A stretch of 64,000 bases of DNA from NCBI GenBank assembly GCA_030834895.1, contig JAUQXA010000050.1:1-64000 (forward strand), given 5' to 3'. The DNA comes from Anaerolineales bacterium (GTDB lineage Bacteria; Chloroflexota; Anaerolineae; Anaerolineales; Villigracilaceae). The translations under genes and the position numbers were made by a program. Numbering within the stretch: position 1 is the stretch's first letter; the number at the start of each line of letters is the position of its first letter. The notes beneath the pieces are model-generated. The model did not search any database. It was not told the DNA's origin and saw nothing but the letters and a program-made list of their open reading frames with translations. Positions 39,819 through 48,386 of the stretch are shown here, in pieces.

Positions 39819-39845
39819 TGACAACGTTTACTGACAACGTTGTCA
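39819..39845. promoter_or_regulatory. LacI-type operators in divergent intergenic region
   Basis: TGACAACGTTTA (39819-39830) and perfect palindrome TGACAACGTTGTCA (39832-39845). Confidence 0.75.
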
Positions 39846-39883
39846 TTAAATACCATCATTTTTTCACTCTGTCAAGGAAAATC

Positions 39884-40321
39884 ATGACTTACCAAATTCC
39901 TGCCACCCTTCTCGAAATTCATGAATCCCATCTAACAGGTTTTAAGCCGTTGGTGGATTCTGATTATTGGCGCGTTGCCCTTTTGAACTTTGAGCCTGCA
40001 CTAACCCCTCAACGTCTTTCGGAATTTCAACGACACAACGAAAGCGACGAAGTATTTGTATTGTTGAGCGGACGCTGCATCCTTTTTCTCGGAGACGGCG
40101 AAGACTCTATCCAGCAGGTTTTTGCGCAAGATTTGGAGCCGTTCAAACTGTACAACGTGCGCCGTCGCGCCTGGCATGCCCACACACTCAGTGAAGATGC
40201 GAAATTATTAATTGTGGAAAATCGAAATACGTCGCGGGCAAACTCGCCGCGCATAAAAATGACCCCCGAGCAACATGCAGAAATTCTGCACCTGACGCGC
40301 CAAATGTGGAAAGTGCCGTAG
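39884..40321 (+). CDS. Cupin-like protein
   Basis: SDEVFVLLSGRCILFLGDGED...YNVRRRAWHAHTLSEDAKLLIVENRN. Confidence 0.7.
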   Translation: MTYQIPATLLEIHESHLTGFKPLVDSDYWRVALLNFEPALTPQRLSEFQRHNESDEVFVLLSGRCILFLGDGEDSIQQVFAQDLEPFKLYNVRRRAWHAHTLSEDAKLLIVENRNTSRANSPRIKMTPEQHAEILHLTRQMWKVP

Positions 40322-40345
40322 GCGCATACCTTTACAGGTGCGCTG

Positions 40346-40770
40346 CTAAATCTGACGGTCCAGCCATGCGCGCACAACCGCCAGCGACTCGGCGGTGATG
40401 GTGTGATCCATGTGGAGGTTGTGATAGTCCACGTCCACGCCGTATCGCAGGAGAAAGTCGCGGGATTGAAACGACCATTCAAGCGGCATGCTCGAATCTT
40501 CATAGCCGTGTGTCATGACTACAGGCTTGCCTTTGACGCCCGCTTCATCACACTTGAAGACCTGATTGCGTGGGAACGTAGCCTGATTGGGCGATGACTC
40601 CCGCGATGCGCTACGGACGGGTGAGCAGAAACGACATCGAAATCATGCTGCCCTGGCTGAAGCCCATCAAGAAGAGTTTTTGCGGGTCAATGGGATAAGT
40701 CGCCAGCAATTCGCTGATGAAGTTGTCAATTCGCTCCAGCGCGGCGGCGAGGAGAGCGGGATCGGGCTTT
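40346..40770 (-). pseudogene. Degraded phospholipase/carboxylesterase gene (second remnant)
   Basis: PDPALLAAALERIDNFISELLATYPIDPQKLFLMGFSQGSMISMSFLLTRP followed by in-frame TAG and a frameshift before DEAGVKGKPVVMTHGYEDSSMPLEW...; lacks the 5' end. Confidence 0.85.
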
Positions 40771-40820
40771 CTCATAGTGAGTATGTCAAGAAGCACCTTT
40801 CGGTAACATTATAATTTGAT

Positions 40821-40866
40821 TTGACAGCCCTTTCCTTTTGCATATAATATCATTACATGCTGATAT
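40821..40866 (+). promoter_or_regulatory. Sigma70-type promoter with ArsR/SmtB-type inverted repeat
   Basis: TTGACA-N16-TATAAT (40821-40848); ATATCA-N8-TGATAT (40847-40866). Confidence 0.7.
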
Positions 40867-40888
40867 GATGATTTGAAAGGATGTACTT

Positions 40889-41239
40889 ATGCTTCTGCTT
40901 GCCAACCCCAAATCCATTGAAATCCAGGCAAAACTCTTTCGCGGCTTTTCTGATCCCTCACGCCTTTCAATTCTTGACGCACTGCGCGATGGAGCGGTTA
41001 CCGTTAATAAAATCGTGGAAGCAACTGGTTTATCGCAACCAAACGTCTCAAACCACCTCGGATGTTTACGCGATTGTGGACTTGTTGTCTCTAAACAGCA
41101 AGGGCGTTATGTTTACTATGAATTGAGCGATAAGCGAGTTGGACAATTACTGATGCTGGCAGATCAACTTCTTGGTGACGTCGCGAAAGGTGTTTACGAG
41201 TGTACGCGTTATAACGTTAAAGAGTCTCAAAATAGTTAA
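40889..41239 (+). CDS. ArsR/SmtB family metalloregulator
   Basis: KLFRGFSDPSRLSILDALRDGAVTVNKIVEATGLSQPNVSNHLGCLRDCGLVVSKQQGRYVYYEL. Confidence 0.93.
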   Translation: MLLLANPKSIEIQAKLFRGFSDPSRLSILDALRDGAVTVNKIVEATGLSQPNVSNHLGCLRDCGLVVSKQQGRYVYYELSDKRVGQLLMLADQLLGDVAKGVYECTRYNVKESQNS

Positions 41240-41257
41240 TTACGAAAGGATAAAGAC

Positions 41258-42049
41258 ATGGATAAATCGTTATTCGAAATAACCCAAATGGATTGTGCCG
41301 CCGAAGAGAATCTAGTGCGAATGAAACTTGATGATGTGAAAGCCATTCGCAGGCTTGACTTTGATTTATCTGTCCGCAGGCTTACTATTTATCACGAAGG
41401 GAAATTGGACACTATTGAGAAAACTATTCACGAACTTAATCTCAACACGCGACTACTTAAGACGGAGATTACCGATGAAATAGATGTAGATGATAGTTCT
41501 GTACAGAAAAGCCTGCTATGGACAGTTTTGCTTATCAACTTTTCCTTTTTTGTTATCGAAGCGCTGTTTGGGTTTATTTCTGGCTCGATGGGATTAGTGG
41601 CAGATAGTTTGGATATGTTAGCCGATGCCATTGTGTATGGATTGAGCCTGATCGCTGTAGGCGCGGCGTTCGCAAGGAAGAAGACAGTTGCTAAAATGAG
41701 CGGTTATTTTCAACTATTTTTAGCGCTTATCGGCTTTCTTGAAGTGGTGCGACGCTTTATTGGTCTGGAAATTCTTCCGGACTTTAGAACAATGATCAGC
41801 GTTTCAGTTCTTGCGTTAATTGCAAATAGCGTATGTCTCTATTTATTACAGCGTTCAAAAAATCAGGAAGTCCATATAAAAGCCACTATGATTTTTACCA
41901 GCAACGATGTGATCATTAATCTTGGGGTTATCACGGCTGGGCTTCTTGTAAATTGGTTGAATTCGGGAATCCCCGACTTAATCATTGGGGCAATTGTTTT
42001 TATCATTGTCACTCGCGGAGCGTTCAAAATACTAAGCCTTGCCAAATAA
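41258..42049 (+). CDS. Cation diffusion facilitator with N-terminal HMA-like domain
   Basis: LFEITQMDCAAEENLVRMKL; FVIEALFGFISGSMGLVADSLDMLADAIVYGLSL. Confidence 0.85.
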   Translation: MDKSLFEITQMDCAAEENLVRMKLDDVKAIRRLDFDLSVRRLTIYHEGKLDTIEKTIHELNLNTRLLKTEITDEIDVDDSSVQKSLLWTVLLINFSFFVIEALFGFISGSMGLVADSLDMLADAIVYGLSLIAVGAAFARKKTVAKMSGYFQLFLALIGFLEVVRRFIGLEILPDFRTMISVSVLALIANSVCLYLLQRSKNQEVHIKATMIFTSNDVIINLGVITAGLLVNWLNSGIPDLIIGAIVFIIVTRGAFKILSLAK

Positions 42050-42148
42050 GAACATTTGTATTTTTCTTGAGGGCGTTTTGTTATGGTTGTTGATACCACC
42101 TGACTCATCAAACCTGCGGGATGCCAACTTATGACGTTGGGCAGACCA

Positions 42149-42829
42149 TCATTTCAGTCGTTTATCCAGCCAGCCTCTTATCGCCCCCAGCGATTCTTCC
42201 GTAATGGTGTGATCCATGTGGAAGTTGTGATACTCCAAATCCACGCCCTGAGTTAGCAGGAAGTCGCGCGATTGGTGCGACCATTCGAGCGGCATGCTTG
42301 AATCTTCAAAGCCGTGCGTCATGATGATGGGCTTGCCCTTCACACCCGCCTCATCTACCACCAGCCCAGACTGCAGGGGGATGTAGCCCGATTGCGCGAT
42401 AATTCCTGCAATGCGTTGAGGGCGGGTCAACAGAAATGACATCGAAATCATACTGCCCTGACTAAAACCCATCAGAAAAAATTTCTGCGGATCAATCGGA
42501 TAGGTTGCCAGCATTTCGCTGATGAAGTTGTCAATTCGCTCCAGGGAGGCGGCGAGGAGAGCGGGGTCGGGCTTCCCAAATTCCGTGACGGGATACCAGT
42601 CATACGCGCCGGGGGCGAAGTCTACGGGTCCGCGCCCGCTGACCCACAGCAGATTCTCCTGCAAATATTCTGAAAGTCCAATCAGGTCGCGCTCGTTACT
42701 GCCGTGACCGTGCAGGGTAAAGATGGCGGGATAGCGCGTCTCCTTGTCGGCAGGATTGTAGCCAGCAGGGAAACGAGTGAGATGATAAATCGAAAGGTTC
42801 GTGTGTTCTTCAACAGGGATTTGATTCAT
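42149..42829 (-). CDS. Phospholipase/carboxylesterase (alpha/beta hydrolase), intact copy
   Basis: FTLHGHGSNERDL; FLMGFSQGSMISMSFLLTRPQRIAGIIAQSGYIP; MTHGFEDSSMPLEW. Confidence 0.88.
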   Translation of the reverse strand: MNQIPVEEHTNLSIYHLTRFPAGYNPADKETRYPAIFTLHGHGSNERDLIGLSEYLQENLLWVSGRGPVDFAPGAYDWYPVTEFGKPDPALLAASLERIDNFISEMLATYPIDPQKFFLMGFSQGSMISMSFLLTRPQRIAGIIAQSGYIPLQSGLVVDEAGVKGKPIIMTHGFEDSSMPLEWSHQSRDFLLTQGVDLEYHNFHMDHTITEESLGAIRGWLDKRLK

Positions 42830-42870
42830 GGGAAACTCCTAAATTGTTTAATTGTTTTATTATCGAATAT

Positions 42871-42924
42871 CGTCCCGAAGGCTTGATTGGCGGGACAAAG
42901 TTTTTCAAGGAAACCTTCGGGACG
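42871..42924. repeat. 11-bp inverted repeat CGTCCCGAAGG / CCTTCGGGACG
   Basis: Perfect arms 42871-42881 and 42914-42924; one arm recurs at 60346-60356. Confidence 0.75.
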
Positions 42925-42949
42925 TTTGCGTAAGGCGAGTGATCAAAGC

Positions 42950-44065
42950 CTATGCCGGCGCGCGGCTTTGAATTTCCTTGCGGACAACGGGCGCGACCTT
43001 TGTTCCAAGCAGTTCAATCGAGCGCATCAGTTCTTTGTGCGGAACTGTACCAATATCCATCTGGAGCAGCAGGCGGTTGTAATGCAGAATGTTTTGCTGA
43101 AAGAGAATCTTTTCGATAACCTCATCAGGATTGCCGACGTAATCTGAACCGCGCAAACCGCGCGAGCCTTCAAACTCATTGCGCGTCAATCCGCGAAAGC
43201 CGCGTTCACGCCCCAGTTTGTCCATCATCGCGTGCAGGGCTGGGAAGTAATCGTCCGCCGCCTTCTGCGAATCATCGCCGACGAAGCCGCGCGAATTGAC
43301 GCTCAACTGCAATTTGGCAGGGTCGTGTCCAGCCTGCTGCCAGGCTTGTTTGTGCAGGTCCGCCAACGGGGCGAAGCGTTCGGGCATTCCGCCGATGATG
43401 CCCAGCGCCATCGGCAAGCCTAATGCCCCGGCGCGCGCGGCGGATTCGGGCGTGCCTCCCACCCCAATCCAAATTGGAATTTCGCGTTGGAGCGGGCGGG
43501 GATAGACGCCTAAGTTGTCAATCGGGCGACGATGCCTGCCGCGCCATGAAACAACTTCCGATGCGCGCAGTTTCAACAGCAGGTCAAGGCTTTCGGCGAA
43601 CAGCGAGTCGTAATCTTTCAAGTCATAGCCGAACAGGGGAAAGGACTCGATGAACGCGCCGCGTCCCGCCATGATTTCGGCGCGCCCCTCCGAGAGCAGG
43701 TCGAGGGTGGCGAAATCCTGAAAGACGCGCACGGGGTCGTCCGATGACAACACCGTGACAGCCGTGCTGAGACGGATGGATTTGGTGCGCGTTGCGGCGG
43801 CTCCTAGAATCACTGCCGGGGCGGACGAAAGAAAATCGGGGCGGTGATGCTCGCCGATTCCAAACACGTCCAAGCCGACTTGGTCTGCCAGTTCGATGGT
43901 TTCGAGCAGGTTTTTCATGCGCGTGAGAGCGTCAAGTTTTTCGCCCGTGAGGGGGTTGGTGTCCCATTCGACGAAGGTATATAACCCGATTTCAAAAGGC
44001 TGATTTATGGCTGACACAAAAATAAACTCCGATTTTGATTGATTTACGAGATAGGTATTTTCCAA
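42950..44065 (-). CDS. LLM class flavin-dependent oxidoreductase
   Basis: [69 protein letters not shown]. Confidence 0.92.
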   Translation of the reverse strand: MENTYLVNQSKSEFIFVSAINQPFEIGLYTFVEWDTNPLTGEKLDALTRMKNLLETIELADQVGLDVFGIGEHHRPDFLSSAPAVILGAAATRTKSIRLSTAVTVLSSDDPVRVFQDFATLDLLSEGRAEIMAGRGAFIESFPLFGYDLKDYDSLFAESLDLLLKLRASEVVSWRGRHRRPIDNLGVYPRPLQREIPIWIGVGGTPESAARAGALGLPMALGIIGGMPERFAPLADLHKQAWQQAGHDPAKLQLSVNSRGFVGDDSQKAADDYFPALHAMMDKLGRERGFRGLTRNEFEGSRGLRGSDYVGNPDEVIEKILFQQNILHYNRLLLQMDIGTVPHKELMRSIELLGTKVAPVVRKEIQSRAPA

Positions 44066-44077
44066 GCAGGAGCGGGT

Positions 44078-44383
44078 TTATGCAACCGCCACCCGTTTGA
44101 GGGTAATGGCTTTTTCGGGGCAACTGGCGACGCATTCGGCGCAGGCGCGGCAGGCTTCGGCGTGGATTGGGAAGGCTTGCTTCCAACCGTGCGCCGTGCC
44201 TTTGAGCCGTCCCACGAAACTTAACGCGGCGCGGTCTTGCGGCGAAACAATTCCCATCTCGAATACATTGTAAGGACAGACCGCCACGCACTCGGCTTTG
44301 CCTTCGCATTTTTCACGGTTGACGATGGGCATGAATACGCCTGGTTCTTGTTTGCAATCTACAGGTTTGGATGCGGTCGTCAT
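44078..44383 (-). CDS. 4Fe-4S ferredoxin
   Basis: CEGKAECVAVCPYNVFEM...CRACAECVASCPEKAITL; ATGA overlap with the upstream Prx-like gene. Confidence 0.92.
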   Translation of the reverse strand: MTTASKPVDCKQEPGVFMPIVNREKCEGKAECVAVCPYNVFEMGIVSPQDRAALSFVGRLKGTAHGWKQAFPIHAEACRACAECVASCPEKAITLKRVAVA

Positions 44384-44856
44384 GGTTTGCTTCCCATTCC
44401 TGTTACGAACTCCAACAGTTCACGACTCTCCTGAAGCCAGATCATGGGGTTGACAGTGCGCTTAATGTATCGAATCAAACCTTCTCGATCCACCACCACC
44501 GAGGCGGTGCGCTGGATAATAAACGCCATTTTATCCAACTCAAAAACCTGATACACCGCGCGTTCCGGGTCAGACAGTACAGGGAAGGGCGTCTTGAGCG
44601 TCTCCGCATACCGGCTGGCGCGTTCGGGCGAATCGCCCAAAATCACCAACACATCCGCATTTGCCGTTTGGAAATCCTTAAACATGCGCCCCAACTGGGC
44701 GACGTGCGATCTGCATTGCAGTCAGTTGTATTCGCGCACGAAGAACAAAACAACGTGCGACTTGCCTTTGTATTCCGCGAGTCCAACGTGCCGACCGTCG
44801 TTTGCGGTCAGGTTGAACTCGGGAGCAGGGGAACCTACTTCCAAGTCAGCGCTCAC
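44380..44856 (-). CDS. Peroxiredoxin-like (AhpC/TSA) protein with in-frame TGA; candidate selenoprotein (UxxC)
   Basis: GTG start 44856 after AAGGAG; MSADLEVGSPAPEFNLTANDGRHVGLAEYKGKSHVVLFFVREYN-[TGA 44724..44722]-LQCRSHVAQLGRMFKDF...; frame is open throughout otherwise. Confidence 0.82.
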
Positions 44857-44916
44857 AAGAATCTCCTTTTTCGGTTGTTGATGAGGGTGTAGTAGTGTAT
44901 GGGGAAACCAATTACG

Positions 44917-45765
44917 TCAAGAAAATAAATCAGAAGAAATACCGCCGCCATCCACGGGCGGATGCGCCTGGGAGAAATACTCGCGGCTCATCAATTCGCG
45001 GACGAGGTCTTCCGGCAAACGCCGAAACAGGTTATCGGATCCGAACTGGGTGCGGTGGGCGTTGATAGCATTCCACTTGGCTTCGTTGTAGGCGGCTACA
45101 TCCATCAGCGCGGTAATCAGGTCATCGTTGAAACTGGGACGCAGGAGGATTTGGTCGAGCGTGGAAGTGTCCAGTCCGCGCGCTTCCATGCGGGCGCGCA
45201 TTTCGGCGAAGAATTTCGTAGGGATGGCGGTGTAAAAGAGGCGGCTGGGCGTGAAGGCGGGACCCGCTTCGAGAAAACGCTGTGAGTCAGAGGCGGCGTG
45301 AAAGGCGGTGGTGGTGTAACGGCTGATGGCGATGTGGTCGGGATGTCCGTAGCCGCCGCCCGGCTCAAAGGTCAGGACGATTTCAGGTTGCAGATCACGA
45401 ATGATGCGCGTCAGGCGTTCGACGACTTCGCCTTCGGGGGCGTTGATGAAGGCGCGCGGATCCTGGTTTTCAGGCGTGCCGTCCATGCCAGAGTCGCGGT
45501 AATCCAATAAAATTACTTCCTGAATTCCGAGGGCGCGGGCGGCGGCGCGCAGTTCTCCCTCGCGCACTCGTCCAAGCGTTTGCGGCGTGGCAAGGCTGGG
45601 ATCGGAAATTTCGCCGACTTCGCCGCGCGTGGTACAGACAAGGGCGACAGGATGTCCTTCGGCGGCGTAACGCGCCAAGGTTCCACCCGTCCCGAAGGAT
45701 TCATCGTCAGGATGCGCAAAGACAGCCAGCAGGGGGCGGGAGGCGTTGGTCATGTTATCCTTCAA
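44917..45765 (-). CDS. PIG-L family deacetylase
   Basis: LLAVFAHPDDESFGTGGTLARYAAEGHPVALVCTTRGEVGE; GGYGHPDHIAISRYT. Confidence 0.93.
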   Translation of the reverse strand: MKDNMTNASRPLLAVFAHPDDESFGTGGTLARYAAEGHPVALVCTTRGEVGEISDPSLATPQTLGRVREGELRAAARALGIQEVILLDYRDSGMDGTPENQDPRAFINAPEGEVVERLTRIIRDLQPEIVLTFEPGGGYGHPDHIAISRYTTTAFHAASDSQRFLEAGPAFTPSRLFYTAIPTKFFAEMRARMEARGLDTSTLDQILLRPSFNDDLITALMDVAAYNEAKWNAINAHRTQFGSDNLFRRLPEDLVRELMSREYFSQAHPPVDGGGISSDLFS

Positions 45766-46687
45766 CCGAAAACAACACGCTATTTTGCGCGGGGTCTGTC
45801 ACCAGGATGCCTTCCTTGGTCTGGTTGTAGGGCATTTCGACTTCCTCGATGCGCGCCAAAAGTTGATCCAAAGCGGCGCGGTCGGGCAGGACAAACGAGA
45901 TGTTTTTCAGCCCCAGCGCGTCGGGAGGTGGAGGCGGCGCGCCTTCCCCCTGCCAGGTGTTGTAGCCGAGATGATGGTGATAGCCGCCAGCCGAGACCAT
46001 GCCCATGCGAAAGCCACTGCGCGCCACGCCCATGTCATCGAAGCCGAGTTGCTCGTGATAGAAGCGGCGCGTGTCATTCAAGTTGGCGACGTACATGTGG
46101 AAATGTCCCATCCGCACTTCGGACGGAACGGGTTCATCGAGGCGGTCATCTTTGGTCAGGTGCGCGAGGAGCGCGTCAACGTCGAGTGGTTCGCGCCCAT
46201 CACTGGGTCTGCCATCGGCGTGACGGGCGTAAAAACTCCCGTCGGCATTTACAACAAAAATGCCGTCTTCGGGCGATTCGCAATACAGTTCGATGTTGTT
46301 GCCTTCGGGGTCATCCAGATAGGTGGTTTTGGTCATCACATGGTCGGTGGGGTAACACTGCCAGCGCGTGGCAAAGAGGCGCGCCACGACGCGCGCCAAT
46401 TCGCGGCGGTTGGGGAAGAGAATGGCAAAGTGATAGATGCCGGTTACGCCGCGATAGCGTTTGCCATTTTGGATTTGGGTCAGGCGCACAAAATCCGCAC
46501 CGCCCGCGCCCAGTCCGGCGCTGTTCTCGTCCTTCCAATGCAGGTGCAAGCCTAATACTTGCTGATAAAAAAGGAGTTGATTCTCAAGGTCGGCTACCTT
46601 GAGATGAACGTACCCAGGCTTGGTCTGCGGGTGGATGCGATGCGGGGATATGGCAACGGGTTGGGGAATAGGGGGTGCGGAATTCAT
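45755..46687 (-). CDS. VOC family (extradiol dioxygenase-like) protein, two-domain
   Basis: GYVHLKVADLENQLLFYQQVLGLHLHW...; MGHFHMYVANLNDTRRFYHEQLGFDD. Confidence 0.9.
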   Translation of the reverse strand: MNSAPPIPQPVAISPHRIHPQTKPGYVHLKVADLENQLLFYQQVLGLHLHWKDENSAGLGAGGADFVRLTQIQNGKRYRGVTGIYHFAILFPNRRELARVVARLFATRWQCYPTDHVMTKTTYLDDPEGNNIELYCESPEDGIFVVNADGSFYARHADGRPSDGREPLDVDALLAHLTKDDRLDEPVPSEVRMGHFHMYVANLNDTRRFYHEQLGFDDMGVARSGFRMGMVSAGGYHHHLGYNTWQGEGAPPPPPDALGLKNISFVLPDRAALDQLLARIEEVEMPYNQTKEGILVTDPAQNSVLFSVEG

Positions 46688-46724
46688 TTTTCTCCTTCGA
46701 TTACAAAGCGTTTAATCATATAGC

Positions 46725-47162
46725 CTACGGAAGAGCAAACGCAATCAGTGTCAGCGGGATCGCAGCAAGAAAAGCCTTGAATACGACCCGCCGCGCCTGA
46801 CGCCGTACCTGCGCGAGCGCATCCTGATCCTCGATCTTCTCGATCTTGCCTGTCAAATTACGCGCGCCGCGCGCAGCAAGTCCCACTCAGGTTTTATCAC
46901 GCCATTGAAAATATCCGTTGGCTGCGCCAAAAAAAAGCAGGAACAACGGCAGTCGCCATAAACGATCCGCGCCGCTGGCAAGCAACACCGCCAGAATGAC
47001 AAGCGCGATCACAAATCCAATCACACCACCAAGCAGGCGTTTGCGCCGTTCCGCAGGGCTGATATTGGAAATGCAGACTTCCCCAATCTCTTCCGATTCA
47101 GGCTGTGAGACGGACGGATTCTTCTGCAAACCCGCAAAGTTAACTGCACTACGCGTCATCAT
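46725..47162 (-). CDS. Small two-TM membrane protein with in-frame TGA; candidate selenoprotein of unknown function
   Basis: ORF 46887..47162 continues in frame past TGA (46889..46887) for 53 codons to TAG at 46725: ...ANGYFQWRDKT-[TGA]-VGLAARGARNLTGKIEKIEDQDALAQVRRQARRVVFKAFLAAIPLTLIAFALP*, including a second TM helix. Confidence 0.7.
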
Positions 47163-47686
47163 TTGGACCTCGTTTTTGTTTCTGTTAAATCAACTTTTGC
47201 GGCGGCTGTTATATCTGCCGCGCTCACCGTACGCCCCGTGACAAAATTGTACGAGTCTACGATGAGTTGAAAGATCACGTCCAACTCCTGCATGTCCAGC
47301 GGCGTGTACAACATCACCATCCCGAGATTGCCCATATATTGCGCCATCGGGTGCGGCTCCGCCCAGCCCTTTTCGATGGCTTCCTGCGCGCGTTCAGGCG
47401 AAAGCGAAACGTGCAAACTGCCATCGGGATGGATGTGCGCGAACTCGCGTCCAACTGCGATGGATTCGGGGTGAGCCAGGGGCAGATCTTCATCGAGCCA
47501 GATCGCCCGCGCTCCACGCACGGAGATTTGTGTTGGCTCATTTCGTACGTTGGGCAGGGAATAACTGAGCCGAAACAATTCCGCGTTCACAGCTGGTACA
47601 GGTTGGATGCCAATTTGCGAATGCGGCATGTTCTTGTTTGTCATCGGGCGCGGGCGTGTGCGTTGAGGTAGAAGAGAGTGCTCCAT
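47159..47686 (-). CDS. Luciferase-domain (DUF5519-like) protein
   Basis: PESIAVGREFAHIHPDGSLHVSLSPERAQEAIEKGWAEPHPMAQ. Confidence 0.7.
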   Translation of the reverse strand: MEHSLLPQRTRPRPMTNKNMPHSQIGIQPVPAVNAELFRLSYSLPNVRNEPTQISVRGARAIWLDEDLPLAHPESIAVGREFAHIHPDGSLHVSLSPERAQEAIEKGWAEPHPMAQYMGNLGMVMLYTPLDMQELDVIFQLIVDSYNFVTGRTVSAADITAAAKVDLTETKTRSK

Positions 47687-47744
47687 TATTTTTGATCCTT
47701 TCTAAATGACCAAGGTTGCGTTTGTATTTCGGATTCAAGTGATT

Positions 47745-47870
47745 AACAGACGTTATGTACTTGCGGATTTCAACCTCGCTCTATATATCGTCCGCGTTCA
47801 GCCCGACTTGCAAGGCGGCAAGAGACAGGACATCTCAACTGCTGATATCCTGTCTCTTGCCATGGAAATT
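47745..47870 (-). pseudogene. Degenerate fragment related to the DsbA/FrnE-like gene at 48387
   Basis: tacttgcggatttcaacctcgctctatatatcgtccgcgttcagcccgacttgcaaggcggcaa aligns with tacttgccagcctccacttcgctctgcatttcgtcagcatccagcccgacctgcaaggcggcat inside 48387..48995. Confidence 0.65.
47817..47861. repeat. 14-bp perfect inverted repeat (17-nt loop)
   Basis: GGCAAGAGACAGGA ... TCCTGTCTCTTGCC. Confidence 0.85.
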
Positions 47871-47880
47871 AAAGTTGGCT

Positions 47881-48270
47881 TTAGAACGCCAGGCTTAAGA
47901 CCCAGGGCTGGGGAATTGCCACGAACATCAGTGTGCAACCCAACATGCAGAAATCCTTCATAAAGAAGGTCATGTCCATCTGGCGCTGCATGGGATCCTG
48001 GATGGTCCAGAAATTGTGCATGGTTGACGCAACCGGGATGATGAAGAGCACGATTAAGGCAACTCCCACCAGCGGGTACAGCCCCAGCATAATGCTCAAG
48101 CCGCCAACGATAATCATTGCGCCACTGCCGCGCACAGCCAGCCCGGGGAACGGCACGCCTTTGGACTGCGTCCAGGGAATCATGGCTTGCGCCTGGGCGA
48201 AGTGGGCGTAACCGCCGAAAATCCAGTATATGCCGACGATAATCCTGCCGATCAGAAATACGATATCCAT
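47881..48270 (-). CDS. DoxX family membrane protein
   Basis: IVFLIGRIIVGIYWIFGGYAHFAQAQAMIPWTQSKGVPFPGLAVRGSGAMIIVGGLSIMLG. Confidence 0.85.
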   Translation of the reverse strand: MDIVFLIGRIIVGIYWIFGGYAHFAQAQAMIPWTQSKGVPFPGLAVRGSGAMIIVGGLSIMLGLYPLVGVALIVLFIIPVASTMHNFWTIQDPMQRQMDMTFFMKDFCMLGCTLMFVAIPQPWVLSLAF

Positions 48271-48386
48271 TTTTTCTTCTCCTTTAGTGAATTGATTAAA
48301 TTTTGATTGTTGATGAAACTGTTAGTTTCTTACATGCGGGAGGAAAATGTTCTACGATGTTGGCGGGAATTACCTCCTTTTATGGA

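Noticed and set aside
40346-40770. Split esterase as another recoded or selenoprotein gene
   Set aside because: The break is a TAG plus a frameshift and the 5' end is missing; this is an ordinary pseudogene.
47706-47963. ORF 47706..47963 as a real plus-strand gene
   Set aside because: Its sequence is explained by antisense reading of a decayed DsbA/FrnE fragment.
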